Shown here piece after piece: positions 52,356 through 60,908 of a stretch of 64,000 bases of DNA (the stretch's first letter is position 1; every line of letters begins with the position of its first letter). A program made the translations under genes and the position numbers. Below the pieces are notes generated by a model that ran no database searches, was not told where the DNA came from, and saw nothing but the letters and a program-made list of their open reading frames with translations. Source of the DNA: Amycolatopsis deserti (lineage in GTDB: Bacteria > Actinomycetota > Actinomycetes > Mycobacteriales > Pseudonocardiaceae); assembly GCF_014653945.1 (NCBI RefSeq), contig NZ_BNAU01000001.1, forward strand, positions 496,001 to 560,000. Direction: 5' to 3'.

Positions 52356-53625
52356 GGGCGTACTCCGCCAGCGACGCCGCGTGCATCTCGGTGCCCGCGC
52401 CGGGGGCCTTCGGCGCGAAGTAGCGTCCACTGTGGACGTCCACCGGGGTGACGAAGTGTTCGTGCAGGTGGTCGACGAACTCGATCATCCGGTCCTGGAC
52501 GGTGCCGGAGACCGCGACGAAGTCGAACATGGCCAGGTGCTGCACCGCCTCGCACAGCCCGACGCCGCCGGCGTGCGGGCACACCCGGACGCCGAACTTG
52601 GCGGCCAGCAGCAGGATCGCGATGTTCTCGTTGACCCCGGCCACCCGGGTGGCGTCCAGTTGCAGCACCGACAGCGCCTGGGCCTGCAGGAGCTGCTTGA
52701 ACAGCACGCGGTTGGCGCCGTGCTCACCGGTGGCGACCGGGATCGGCGCGACCGCCTTGGCGATGGCGGCGTGGCCGAGGATGTCGTCCGGGCTGGTCGG
52801 CTCCTCGATCCAGGCGAGGTCGAACGGGCGCAGCCGCTCGATCCAGGCGATCGCGTCGCCGACGTCCCAGCGCTGGTTGGCGTCCACCGCGATCCGCACG
52901 TCCGGGCCGCACACCTCGCGCGCGATCCGCAGGCGGCGCACGTCGTCGTCGAGGTCGGCGCCCACCTTGAGCTTGATCTGGCCGAAGCCGTCGGCGACCG
53001 CCTCCCGGCACAGCCGGGCGAGCTTGTCGTCGTCGTAGCCCAGCCACCCGGGGGTGGTGGTGTAGGCGGGGTAGCCCTCGCTGAGCAGCCGCGCCTCCCG
53101 CTCGGCGCGGCCGGGCTGGGCGGCGCGCAGGATGTCCAGCGCCTCCTCGCGGGTCAGCGCGTCGGTCAGGTACCGGAAGTCGACCAGGTCGACGATCTCC
53201 TCCGGGCTGAGCGAGGACAGCAGCTGCCACAACGGTTTGCCTTCGCGCTTGGCGCGAAGGTCCCACAGCGCGTTGACGGCCGCGCCGATGGCCATGTGCA
53301 TGATCCCCTTCTCGGGGCCCAGCCAGCGCAGCTGCGAATCGTGCACCAGCTCGCGCCACAGCCCGCCGAGGTCGGCGAGCGTGGCGTCCACGTCGCGGCC
53401 GAGCAGGTGCGGCTCCAGGGCGCGGAGCGCGGCGACCTGGACGTCGTTGCCGCGGCCGATGGTGAAGACGAAGCCGTGGCCCTCCAGCCCGTCCCCGGCG
53501 TCGGTGACCAGGCGCAGGTAGGCGGCCGAGTAGTCGGGGTCCGGGTTCATCGCGTCGGAACCGTCGAGCGTCTGCGACGTCGGGAACCGGACGTCGTGCG
53601 TGTGCAGGGCGACGATGCGTGCCAC
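52348..53625 (-). CDS. fucD: L-fuconate dehydratase (enolase superfamily)
   Basis: The 425-residue enzyme starts at GTG 53625 with AAGGGAG upstream. It opens with [20 protein letters not shown] then [16 protein letters not shown], which is diagnostic for L-fuconate dehydratases. Enolase-superfamily catalytic parts follow: [11 protein letters not shown] (Lys base), [23 protein letters not shown] and [10 protein letters not shown] (metal ligands) and [14 protein letters not shown]. It dehydrates L-fuconate to 2-keto-3-deoxy-L-fuconate. It is the first gene of the catabolic and transport operon. Confidence 0.93.
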   Translation of the reverse strand: MARIVALHTHDVRFPTSQTLDGSDAMNPDPDYSAAYLRLVTDAGDGLEGHGFVFTIGRGNDVQVAALRALEPHLLGRDVDATLADLGGLWRELVHDSQLRWLGPEKGIMHMAIGAAVNALWDLRAKREGKPLWQLLSSLSPEEIVDLVDFRYLTDALTREEALDILRAAQPGRAEREARLLSEGYPAYTTTPGWLGYDDDKLARLCREAVADGFGQIKLKVGADLDDDVRRLRIAREVCGPDVRIAVDANQRWDVGDAIAWIERLRPFDLAWIEEPTSPDDILGHAAIAKAVAPIPVATGEHGANRVLFKQLLQAQALSVLQLDATRVAGVNENIAILLLAAKFGVRVCPHAGGVGLCEAVQHLAMFDFVAVSGTVQDRMIEFVDHLHEHFVTPVDVHSGRYFAPKAPGAGTEMHAASLAEYAHG

Positions 53626-53661
53626 GGACCCACTCCCTTGTACGCCTCGGTGACGACGCCG

Positions 53662-53691
53662 ACGATAGAGATCCGATGTCTGTGCCGTCAA
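53662..53691 (-). promoter_or_regulatory. Promoter and operator of the fuc operon
   Basis: On the minus strand TTGACG (53691-53686) and TATCGT (53667-53662) are 18 bp apart. The word AGATCCGATGT (plus strand, 53669-53679) sits between them, and is repeated inside the promoter region of the mutarotase/gntR genes at 56542. A FadR-type repressor bound there would block RNA polymerase. The FAH gene on the other strand may be controlled by the same site. Confidence 0.6.
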
Positions 53692-53774
53692 GGCTCGCGG
53701 ACGACGGGAAAGTTCGCCTAGGATTTCGACGACTCCCGGAGAGAGACCCGACCAATATCGTGAGGATGTGAACC

Positions 53775-54632
53775 GTGCACCTTGTCCGCCTCGGTCCCGT
53801 TGGACAGGAACGTCCCGCCGTCGTCGCCGACGGCACGACCTACGACCTGACCGGGCTGACCGCCGATCTCGACGGCGGGTTCCTCGCCGGGGGCGGGATC
53901 GCGGCGGTGCGGGCCGCCCTGGACGCCGGTGAGCTGCCGGAACTGGCGGACGCCGATTCACTGCGCGTCGGCTCGCCGGTGGCGCGGCCCGGCGCGATCC
54001 TCTGCATCGGCATGAACTACGCCGAGCACGCCGCCGAATCCGGCTCGGCCCCGCCGGACGTGCCGATTCTGTTCCTCAAGACCCCGAACACTCTCGCGGG
54101 CCCGCACGACCCGGTGACGATCCCGCCCGGCAGCGAGCGCACCGACTGGGAGGTCGAACTCGGCGTCGTGATCGGCAAGCGCGCCCTGTACCTGGATTCG
54201 CCGTCGTCCAGCCTGGAGCACGTCGCCGGGTTCGTGGTCGGCAACGACGTCTCCGAGCGGCAGTACCAGCTCGTCGACTCCGGCGGGCAGTGGAGCAAGG
54301 GCAAGTGCGCGCCCGGGTTCAGCCCGCTCGGGCCGTGGCTGGTGCCGGCGGACGAGGTGGACCACACCGATCTGCGGCTGCGCAGCTGGGTCAACGGCGA
54401 ACCGCGCCAGGACTCCACGACCGCGGACATGATCTTCGGCGTCGAGCACCTGGTGTGGCACCTGAGCCGCTACCTCGCGCTGGAGCCGGGCGACGTGATC
54501 CTGACCGGCACGCCGCAGGGCGTCGCGCTGTCCGGGAAGTACCCGTACCTGCGGCCCGGGGACGTGGTGGAGCTGGAGATCGAGGGACTGGGCAGGCAGC
54601 GGCAGGAGTTCGTCGCGGCGGAGGTGGGGTGA
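53775..54632 (+). CDS. Fumarylacetoacetate hydrolase family protein, probable 2,4-diketo-3-deoxy-L-fuconate hydrolase
   Basis: The 285-residue FAH-fold enzyme starts at GTG 53775 with GAGGATG upstream. Metal-binding acids lie in [15 protein letters not shown] (E-x-E) and [27 protein letters not shown] and [16 protein letters not shown] motifs follow. In this cluster it should split the diketo acid into pyruvate and L-lactate. It is divergent from the dehydratase and overlaps the next gene by 1 base. Confidence 0.9.
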   Translation: MHLVRLGPVGQERPAVVADGTTYDLTGLTADLDGGFLAGGGIAAVRAALDAGELPELADADSLRVGSPVARPGAILCIGMNYAEHAAESGSAPPDVPILFLKTPNTLAGPHDPVTIPPGSERTDWEVELGVVIGKRALYLDSPSSSLEHVAGFVVGNDVSERQYQLVDSGGQWSKGKCAPGFSPLGPWLVPADEVDHTDLRLRSWVNGEPRQDSTTADMIFGVEHLVWHLSRYLALEPGDVILTGTPQGVALSGKYPYLRPGDVVELEIEGLGRQRQEFVAAEVG

Positions 54633-55366
54633 TGGGGGAGTTCGACGGGCTGGTCGCCGCGGTCACCGGCGGGGCGTCCGGCATCGGCGCGGCGATCGTG
54701 GCGGCGCTGCGGGAGCGGGGCGCGCGGGTGGCGGCGCTGGACGTGACCGAAGTCGAGGACGGCGTGCGGGCCGACGTCACCGACGACGCTTCGGTGCGGC
54801 AGGCGATCTCGGCCGTGGTGGACCGGTTCGGCGGGCTGGACATCGTGGTGAACAACGCGGGCATCGGGGCGCAGGGCACGGTCGCCGACAACGACGACGC
54901 GGAATGGCTGCGGGTGCTGGACGTGAACCTGCTCGGCATGGTGCGGGTCAGCCGGGCGGCGCTGCCGCACCTGCGCCGGTCCCGCGCCGCGGCGATCGTG
55001 AACGTCGGCTCGATCGCGGCCACCGCGGGCCTGCCGCAGCGGGCGCTGTACAGCGCGTCGAAGGGCGCGGTGGCGGCGTTGACGCGGGCGATGGCCGCCG
55101 ACCACCTGCGGGAAGGGATTCGGGTCAACTGCGTGCACCCGGGCACGGCCGACACGCCGTGGATCGGCCGCTTGCTGGACCGGGCGGAGGACCCCGAGGC
55201 GGAGCGGGCGGCGCTGGAGGCGCGGCAGCCGCACGGCCGGCTGGTGTCACCGCAGGAGGTCGCCCACGCGGTGGTGTACCTGGCCAGCCCGCTGGCGACG
55301 TCCACCGCCGGGGCGGGACTGGCCGTGGACGGCGGGATGCAGGACTTGCGCCTGCGGCCGAGGTGA
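54632..55366 (+). CDS. SDR oxidoreductase, probable 2-keto-3-deoxy-L-fuconate dehydrogenase
   Basis: The 244-residue SDR starts at ATG 54632 within the FAH stop, with GGAGGTGGGG upstream. It has AAVTGGASGIGAAIV, NNAGIG, the Ser in VNVGSIAATAG, YSASKGAV for the catalytic Tyr and Lys, and C-terminal GAGLAVDGGMQD. In the pathway it should oxidise 2-keto-3-deoxy-L-fuconate to the 2,4-diketo form, feeding the preceding hydrolase gene product. Confidence 0.88.
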   Translation: MGEFDGLVAAVTGGASGIGAAIVAALRERGARVAALDVTEVEDGVRADVTDDASVRQAISAVVDRFGGLDIVVNNAGIGAQGTVADNDDAEWLRVLDVNLLGMVRVSRAALPHLRRSRAAAIVNVGSIAATAGLPQRALYSASKGAVAALTRAMAADHLREGIRVNCVHPGTADTPWIGRLLDRAEDPEAERAALEARQPHGRLVSPQEVAHAVVYLASPLATSTAGAGLAVDGGMQDLRLRPR

Positions 55367-55489
55367 GTTCGCCGGGGTGCTGAGCGCTGCGTCGGCTGCT
55401 GGGGCCGCGTCCGGGCGGTGCCGCCCGCGCCAGCGGCCTTCGGGCGGCGGCCGGGCCATTCGGCGCGTGGGTTCGCGGCGCGGCCGATC

Positions 55490-56167
55490 TCACTCCACGA
55501 GGGTCTGGCGCAGCCACTGCTCCACGCCGGCGATGTGCACCGTCGCGGCGGCGCGGGCCACGTCGGGCTGCCTGGCGGTCAGCGCGTGGAGGATCGCGCG
55601 GTGCTCGGCCAGCGTCCGCTCCGCCACGCCCTCCTGCGTGATGCCCCGCCACGTCCGGGCCCGCTGCGTGCGCCCGGACAGGCTCTCCAGCAGCGAAGCC
55701 AGCACCGGGTTCCCGCAACCGCCGGCGATGCGCCGGTGGAACTCCAGATCGTTTTCCACCAGCTGGTCCACCGTCGGCCGGTCGCCCAGTGAGTCGAGCA
55801 GCTTCGCGAGGTCCTCCAGGTCGGCGTCGGGCATCTGCCGCGCCGCCATCTCGGTGACCGCGGGCTCGATGACGCGCCGGGCCTCGAGGAACTGCAGCAC
55901 GGTGTCGTCGCGGTGGAAGTCGACCACGAACCCCATCGCGTCCATCAGCAGCGACGGCTCCAGGCTCGTCACGTAGGTGCCGTCGCCGCGGCGGACGTCC
56001 AGCACGTGGATGAGCGACAGCGCGCGCACCGCCTCGCGCAGCGAGTTGCGCGACAGGCCGAGGCGGTCGGCGAGATCGGCCTCCCGGGGCAGGCGGTCGC
56101 CGGGGCGCAGCTCGCCGTCCACGATCATCTGCTTGATCGCCTCGATGGCGTCGTCGGTGACGGACAT
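55490..56167 (-). CDS. FadR-subfamily GntR regulator (FCD domain) of the fuc cluster
   Basis: The 225-residue regulator starts at ATG 56167. The GntR winged helix has LRPGDRLPREADLADRLGLS and RNSLREAVRALSLIHVLDVR; the FCD ligand domain has FLEARRVIEPAVTEMAARQM, VENDLEFHRRIAGGCGNPVL and AEHRAILHALTARQ, with the metal-binding Asp/His triad. It is 5 bp after the mutarotase gene. It likely represses the cluster by binding AGATCCGATGT sites and is released by a pathway intermediate such as L-fuconate or its keto form. Confidence 0.88.
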   Translation of the reverse strand: MSVTDDAIEAIKQMIVDGELRPGDRLPREADLADRLGLSRNSLREAVRALSLIHVLDVRRGDGTYVTSLEPSLLMDAMGFVVDFHRDDTVLQFLEARRVIEPAVTEMAARQMPDADLEDLAKLLDSLGDRPTVDQLVENDLEFHRRIAGGCGNPVLASLLESLSGRTQRARTWRGITQEGVAERTLAEHRAILHALTARQPDVARAAATVHIAGVEQWLRQTLVE

Positions 56168-56172
56168 GCCGC

Positions 56173-56508
56173 TCAGCGTTCCGTCTCGGACAGCTGCCCG
56201 GCCAGGCTCCAGAGCAGCGGCAGGCCGTCGTCGGCGCCGGAGTAGTCGTCCGGCGTGGCGTGCAGCGGGCCGACGGTCTCCTGCCAGCGCACGTTCGCCG
56301 GGTGGTCCCGCAGGGCGTGCCGCATCCGCCGGTAGTCCTCGACGTCGACGAGGTGGAACAGGTGCGTGCCGTCGCGCCAGATCCGCCAGTTGCGGACGCC
56401 GCTGCCGACGAGCGCGGCCACCACATCGGAGGGGATGGACCGGTGCACGGCCTCGTAGTCCAGCTCCGAACCCGGCTTCAACTCCGTGTGCAGCGCGATC
56501 TCCGGCAT
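56173..56508 (-). CDS. L-rhamnose/L-fucose mutarotase family protein (RhaM-like, DUF718)
   Basis: The 111-residue protein starts at ATG 56508. It has the mutarotase pattern MPEIALHTELKPGSELDYEA, VRNWRIWRDGTHLFHLVDVE and NVRWQETVGPL, with the active-site His residues. It interconverts alpha and beta anomers of L-rhamnose or L-fucose, which feeds the aldose dehydrogenase. It is 16 bp after the MFS gene and leads the regulator gene. Confidence 0.88.
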   Translation of the reverse strand: MPEIALHTELKPGSELDYEAVHRSIPSDVVAALVGSGVRNWRIWRDGTHLFHLVDVEDYRRMRHALRDHPANVRWQETVGPLHATPDDYSGADDGLPLLWSLAGQLSETER

Positions 56509-56524
56509 GCCCGCTCCCTGTCTG

Positions 56525-57715
56525 TCATGTAGGGGCAGGATACATCGGATCTTTCGCCGGTTCGTGCACCCGCAGCACGCCTGGCCGCGCGGCCACCAGG
56601 CCGCACACGAGTTCGGGCACCACCAGCCCGAGCAGCAACCAGATCGAGGCGTGCCAGCCGCCGGTGAGGGTGTGCAGCAGGCCGAACGTCAGCGGCCCGG
56701 ACGCGGCGAGGAGGTACCCGCCGGACTGGGCCATGCCGGACAGCCGCGCGGTGGTCGCGGCGTCCGGGGAGCGGAGGTTGAGCAGCGTCAGGGCGAGCGG
56801 GAACGCGCTGCCCGTGGCGATGCCGAAGATCGTGGTCCACACCCAGCCGGCGCCCGGCGCGAGCAGCAGTCCGCCGAGCCCGATCACCATCAGCGCGGCG
56901 ACCGCGAGCACGAGCGGCCGCTGGTCCCGCATCCGGGCGGCGACGACCGGCACGACGAACCCGAGCGGGATGCCGATGACGATGATGACCGAGTTCATCG
57001 TCCCGGCGGTGGCGGCCGGGACCCCGTGCTCACGCATGATCTGCGGCAGCCAGGAGGTCAGCGTGTAGAACATCAGCGACGCCATGCCCATGAACACCAT
57101 CACCGACCAGGCCAGCGGCGAGCGCAGCAGCGACAGCTCCCCGCGCTGCGGGGCGGACGCGGGTCCAGCGGCGGGGCGTCGCGCGAGCGGGCCCCACGCC
57201 AGCGCCGCGACCAGCGCGGGCACCGCCCACACGACCAGCGCCAGCCGCCAGCCGCCGGCCTGCTCCAGCGGCACGGCCAGCCCGGCCGCCGCGGCGCCGC
57301 TGACCGACATGAGCATCATCGCCAGGCCGGTGAGTGATCCCGCGCGGGTGGGGTAGACGCGTTTGATGACCGCCGGCACCAGCACGTTGCCCGTCGCGAT
57401 CCCGGCGCCGGCCAGCACGGTGCCGGCGAACAACGCGCCCTTGCCGGGGATCGCGCGCAGCAGGAGCCCGGTCGTGAGGACCAGCAGTGCCACGGTGATC
57501 GCCGCCTCCGTACCGATCCGGCGGGCCAGCGCGGGGGCGAGCGCGGAGAACAGGCCCACGCACAGCTCCGGCAGCGTGGTGAGCACGCTGAGCTCGACGC
57601 CGGACAGCCCGAACACGCCCTGCAGCTCGCCCAGGACCGGCGGGACACCGGTGATGGCCGCCCGCAGGTTGAGGGTCAGCAGCACCAGGCTGACCAGCGC
57701 CCACGCCGCCTTCAC
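56525..57715 (-). CDS. MFS transporter, CynX/NimT (cyanate-permease-like) family
   Basis: The 396-residue transporter has 12 predicted TM helices: LVSLVLLTLNLRAAITGVPPV, VELSVLTTLPELCVGLFSAL and the loop ARRIGTEAAI match the cyanate/nitroimidazole permease family (CynX, NimT). I chose GTG 57715, which overlaps the stop of the small upstream gene (GTGA), over a GTG at 57796 that only adds Arg-rich residues. It may import or export an organic anion. Its 3' end contains the second AGATCCGATGT site. Confidence 0.88.
   Translation of the reverse strand: MKAAWALVSLVLLTLNLRAAITGVPPVLGELQGVFGLSGVELSVLTTLPELCVGLFSALAPALARRIGTEAAITVALLVLTTGLLLRAIPGKGALFAGTVLAGAGIATGNVLVPAVIKRVYPTRAGSLTGLAMMLMSVSGAAAAGLAVPLEQAGGWRLALVVWAVPALVAALAWGPLARRPAAGPASAPQRGELSLLRSPLAWSVMVFMGMASLMFYTLTSWLPQIMREHGVPAATAGTMNSVIIVIGIPLGFVVPVVAARMRDQRPLVLAVAALMVIGLGGLLLAPGAGWVWTTIFGIATGSAFPLALTLLNLRSPDAATTARLSGMAQSGGYLLAASGPLTFGLLHTLTGGWHASIWLLLGLVVPELVCGLVAARPGVLRVHEPAKDPMYPAPT
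56542..56552 (-). promoter_or_regulatory. Second copy of the AGATCCGATGT operator-like word
   Basis: AGATCCGATGT (reading on the minus strand) occurs 34 bp upstream of the mutarotase start, within the last codons of the MFS gene, and is followed by TATCCT, a possible -10. It matches all 11 bases of the word in the fuc promoter at 53669-53679. Confidence 0.55.
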
Positions 57716-57807
57716 GGCCGCGACCGGGAGGACCAGCGGGCGAGCGCGGCGGCGACGGCGGTCACCACCACGGTCTCGGCGAGCAACGACAGCCACACGG
57801 TGATCAT
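57712..57807 (-). CDS. 31-codon small membrane protein or leader peptide
   Basis: ATG 57807 has AGGAGGTG (57820-57813) 5 bp upstream, one of the best ribosome-binding sites in the window. The frame encodes MITVWLSLLAETVVVTAVAA followed by ALARWSSRSRP and ends at TGA 57714-57712, overlapping the GTG start of the MFS gene. The product is one TM helix with a basic end. Translation coupling to the transporter is evident from the overlap. It may be an accessory subunit or only a device to translate the MFS gene. Confidence 0.65.
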   Translation of the reverse strand: MITVWLSLLAETVVVTAVAAALARWSSRSRP

Positions 57808-57893
57808 CGGGACACCTCCTGGTTCCAGCGTGCGTCGCCGAACCGGGTAGGTCCAGGTTGCGTTTCCGGACATGACCGTGAAGAATCAGCTAC

Positions 57894-58802
57894 ATGATCG
57901 ACCTGCGGAGGCTTCACGTGCTGCGCGCCGTGGACCACTACGGCACGGTGCGGGCGGCGGCGGAGGCCCTGCACTTCACCCCGTCGGCGGCCTCCCAGCA
58001 GATCCGCCAGCTGGGTCGCGAACTCGGCGTCACCCTGCTCGAACCGCAGGGCCGCCGGGTGCGGCTCACGCCCGCGGCGCAGCGGCTGCTGGCGCACGCG
58101 GACGAGATCCAGGCCCGCTGGGAGCTGGCCGAACGGGACCTGCGCGCCGACGACGACGAACCCGCCGGGCTCCTGCGGCTGGCCGGGTTCCCGGTCGCGG
58201 TCACCACGCTGCTCGCCCCGGCCGCCGCGGCGCTGGTGACGCGCCACCCCCGGCTGACGCCGCGGATCAGCGAGGCCGAGGCCGGGGAGTGCTTCGACCT
58301 GCTGTTCACCGGCGACGCCGACCTGGCCCTGGTGGAGGCCAAGCCGGACGAGCCGCCGCGCGACCGCGCCCGGTTCGACCAGCGGCCGCTGCTGGACGAC
58401 CCGTTCGACCTGCTGGTCCCGGCCGGGCACCGGCTCGCCGGCCGCGAGCGGGTGGACCTGGCCGAGGCCGCCGGCGAGCCGTGGATCGTGCCGAGCACGC
58501 CGTGCACGTGCCGCACGCACGTGCTGTCCGCCTGCGGCGCGGCCGGCTTCACGCCGGAGGTGGCCCACGACGCGGTGAACTGGGACGTCACCATCGCACT
58601 GGTGGCGCACGGATTGGGCGTGGCGCTGGTGCCCCGGCTGGCCCGGGTGCCGTCGAGCGCCGCGGTGGCCCGGGTGGCGTGCGAGGGCGAGCCGCGGCGC
58701 AAGATCCTCACGGTGACCCGCCCGGGCGGTCGCGCACGCCCCGCGGTGGCCGCGGCGCTGGCGGAACTGGAGCGGGTGGTGCCCGCGATGCTGGCGGTGT
58801 GA
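57894..58802 (+). CDS. LysR-family transcriptional regulator
   Basis: The 302-residue LysR protein starts at ATG 57894. The N-terminal winged helix has MIDLRRLHVLRAVDHYGTVR, AAAEALHFTPSAASQQIRQL and GRRVRLTPAAQRLL; the ligand domain has LVPAGHRLAGRERVDLAEAA and ALVAHGLGVALVPRLARVP. It is divergent from the small ORF/MFS operon (86-bp gap), a typical LysR layout, so the MFS gene is its likely target. Its last 150 bp are duplicated downstream. Confidence 0.92.
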   Translation: MIDLRRLHVLRAVDHYGTVRAAAEALHFTPSAASQQIRQLGRELGVTLLEPQGRRVRLTPAAQRLLAHADEIQARWELAERDLRADDDEPAGLLRLAGFPVAVTTLLAPAAAALVTRHPRLTPRISEAEAGECFDLLFTGDADLALVEAKPDEPPRDRARFDQRPLLDDPFDLLVPAGHRLAGRERVDLAEAAGEPWIVPSTPCTCRTHVLSACGAAGFTPEVAHDAVNWDVTIALVAHGLGVALVPRLARVPSSAAVARVACEGEPRRKILTVTRPGGRARPAVAAALAELERVVPAMLAV

Positions 58803-58824
58803 GCGCGGCCAGCGGGCTCTGCCC

Positions 58825-58856
58825 CGTGGTTCGGGGTGGACGGCGCCCCGCGGCGG
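58825..58856. repeat. 32-bp inverted repeat, left copy
   Basis: This 32-bp sequence (starts CGTGGTTCGGGGTGG) recurs inverted at 59087-59118 with one mismatch. Together they flank the duplicated lysR tail. Confidence 0.8.
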
Positions 58857-58882
58857 TCCGTGCCTGACTGGCGGCCCGGCCG

Positions 58883-59032
58883 CGAGCGCCGGGGTGGCCC
58901 GGTGGCGTGCGAGGGCGAGCCGCGGCGCAAGATCCTCACGGTGACCCGCCCGGGCGGGCGCGCACGCCCCGCGGTGGCCGCCGCGCTGGCGGAACTGGAG
59001 CGGGTGGTGCCCGCGATGCTGGCGTGTGAGCG
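58883..59032 (+). pseudogene. Duplicated 3' end of the LysR gene
   Basis: Bases 58883-59032 repeat 58654-58805 with three substitutions and two single-base deletions (about 97% identical). The copy encodes the last 40-50 residues of the regulator, including CEGEPRRKILTVTRPGGRARP, but has no start or N-terminus. The rest of the 334-bp gap 58803-59136 consists of the inverted repeats and GC-rich filler. Confidence 0.85.
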
Positions 59033-59086
59033 GAGTTGCGGCGGCGGGCTGCCCCTGGCGCGGCCGGCTGCCGGTCAGTTCGCGCC

Positions 59087-59118
59087 CCGCCGCGGGGCGC
59101 CGTCCACCCCAAACCACG
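59087..59118. repeat. 32-bp inverted repeat, right copy
   Basis: Inverted counterpart of 58825-58856, ending 18 bp before the stop of ligD. The pair could be a repetitive extragenic element or a remnant of the duplication event. Confidence 0.8.
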
Positions 59119-59136
59119 TGAGCGCCGCGGGCGGGC

Positions 59137-60732
59137 TCAGCTGTCCAGCGCGGGCAGGTGCTGCGGCAGCCCGATGAGCGGGGCGAGCGGATCCCCCAGC
59201 TCCGCGACCCGATCCAGGACCGTGCGCACGGTCCAGCGGTCCGGGCGCAGGTCCGGGTCGTCGAGCTCGTCCCAGGTGATGGGAACCGACACCGGCGCGC
59301 CCGGGGCCGGGCGCGGGCTGAACGGCGCGACCAGCGTCTTGTTGATCGCGTTCTGCGTGTAGTCCAGGCGCGCCAGCCCACCGCGCTCGTTCTTGTACCA
59401 CCGCCAGCTGACCAGGTCGGGCAGCACGCGCCCGACCACCCGGGACAGCGCCTCGACCCAGGCGCGAGTGTCGCCGAAGCTGTAGCCGGGCGCGATGGGT
59501 ACCCAGACCTGGATGCCGCGCCGCCCGGTGACCTTCGGCATGCCCCGCAGGTCCAGGTGCTCCAGCGCGGTGCGGTAGAGCCGGGCGAGTTCGACGATGT
59601 CGTCGAAACCGGTGGTCGTGCCCGGGTCGATGTCGATCAGCGCCCAGGTCGGCTGGTGCACGTCGGGCAGCCGCGAGGTCCACGGGTGCAGCTCGACGCC
59701 ACCGAAGTTCGCCATCCACACCAGCGCGGGCACGCTGTCCAGCACCGCGTAGCACTGCGTCTCACCCGGGTCGGCTTCCGTGTTGTGCCAGCGGGTGAGC
59801 CACTCCGGCGCGTGGCTGGGCACCTCCTTGTGCCAGAACCCGGGCCGGTCGACGCCGTCGGGGTAGCGGTGCGCGTTGACCGGGCGCCCCGCGAGGTAGG
59901 GCAGCATGAACGGCGCGATCCGCGCGCTGTAGCGGATCAGGTCCCGTTTCGTCACCGGGGGTTCCGCGCCGGTGCCGGGGAACAGCACCTTGTCCAGGTT
60001 GGTGAGCTTGAGCCGGCGCCCGGCCACCCTCCCGGTGCCCGACTTGCCGATCTCGTCCAGCGCGGCCAGTTCCTCCGCGGTCGGGGCTTCCCAGCGCGGA
60101 GCCAGGGACACCTCCGCTTCGGCGGCCGGCACGCCGCTGCGCCACATCGCTTCCGGCGCGGCGGCGACCTCGTCGTTGGTGCGGCCCGACTTGACCGACC
60201 GCGGCAGCTCCTCGGGATCCCACCCCGGCCGGGCGTGGTCGTCGTGCTTGTGGATCAGCAACCACTGCTCCTTGCCCCGCCGGGTGGAGCGGACGAGCGC
60301 GAACCGCCCGGCCAGCTTCTCGCCGCCCAGGTCGAAGTGCAGCTCGCCGTCCTCTATCGCCCGCGCCGGATCGGTGCCGTCGGCCGGCTGCCAGGTGCCC
60401 CGGTCCCACACGATCACGTCCCCGCCGCCGTACTGGCCCTTCGGGATGACGCCCTCGAAGTCGGCGTACTCCAGCGGGTGGTCCTCGACGTGCACCGCGA
60501 GCTGCCGCACCCCCGGATCGAGCGTCGGGCCCTTGGGCACCGCCCAGCTGGCGAGCACCCCGTCGACCTCGAGCCGGAAGTCGTAGTGCAGCCGTCGGGC
60601 GCGATGCCGCTGCACGACGAAGCGGCGGCCTGGCTCACCCGCCGCCGAGCCGGCGGGTTCCGCGGTCACCGAGAAGTCGCGCTTGGCCCGGTAGGGGGCG
60701 AGCCGGTCCGGTTTCCGACGCGAGGGACTCAC
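59137..60732 (-). CDS. ligD: LigD-type NHEJ protein: 3'-phosphoesterase + polymerase domains, no ligase
   Basis: The 531-residue protein starts at GTG 60732. Residues about 30-190 are the 3'-phosphoesterase domain (FVVQRHRARRLHYDFRLEVD, HVEDHPLEYADFEGVIPKG). Residues about 240-530 are the primase-like polymerase: LKLTNLDKVLFP, RDLIRYSARIAPFMLPYLAG, NFGGVELHPW, the catalytic ALIDIDPG and PKVTGRRGIQVWVPI. The central ATP-dependent ligase domain found in full LigD is absent. Polymerase and end-cleaning activities in double-strand-break repair are expected; Ku and the ligase must be encoded elsewhere. Confidence 0.92.
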   Translation of the reverse strand: MSPSRRKPDRLAPYRAKRDFSVTAEPAGSAAGEPGRRFVVQRHRARRLHYDFRLEVDGVLASWAVPKGPTLDPGVRQLAVHVEDHPLEYADFEGVIPKGQYGGGDVIVWDRGTWQPADGTDPARAIEDGELHFDLGGEKLAGRFALVRSTRRGKEQWLLIHKHDDHARPGWDPEELPRSVKSGRTNDEVAAAPEAMWRSGVPAAEAEVSLAPRWEAPTAEELAALDEIGKSGTGRVAGRRLKLTNLDKVLFPGTGAEPPVTKRDLIRYSARIAPFMLPYLAGRPVNAHRYPDGVDRPGFWHKEVPSHAPEWLTRWHNTEADPGETQCYAVLDSVPALVWMANFGGVELHPWTSRLPDVHQPTWALIDIDPGTTTGFDDIVELARLYRTALEHLDLRGMPKVTGRRGIQVWVPIAPGYSFGDTRAWVEALSRVVGRVLPDLVSWRWYKNERGGLARLDYTQNAINKTLVAPFSPRPAPGAPVSVPITWDELDDPDLRPDRWTVRTVLDRVAELGDPLAPLIGLPQHLPALDS

Positions 60733-60761
60733 CCCGCCCGGTTACCCACCGCGGCGCCGGG

Positions 60762-60848
60762 TCAGTCGGGGCGGTGGGACTTCTCCGGCCAGGAGGGCCA
60801 CTCCTCGAACGCCCAGCACCGGCCGTCCGCGGCGAAGCGATGATCCAC
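60762..60848 (-). other. Possible short ORF or gene tail between ligD and the small helical gene
   Basis: GTG 60848 to TGA 60762 encodes VDHRFAADGRCWAFEEWPSW then PEKSHRPD. The aromatic-rich composition is unlike random GC-rich sequence, but there is no convincing ribosome-binding site. It may be the end of a lost gene. Confidence 0.25.
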
Positions 60849-60908
60849 AGGTGCCGCGGTGGCCCATCAGGAACCCGGTGCGCTGAGCGGCCAGCCCCGC
60901 GCGAGGGC

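Noticed and set aside
60762..60848. Short ORF with aromatic residues between ligD and the next gene
   Set aside because: No ribosome-binding site and only 28 codons; listed as low-confidence, not as a gene.
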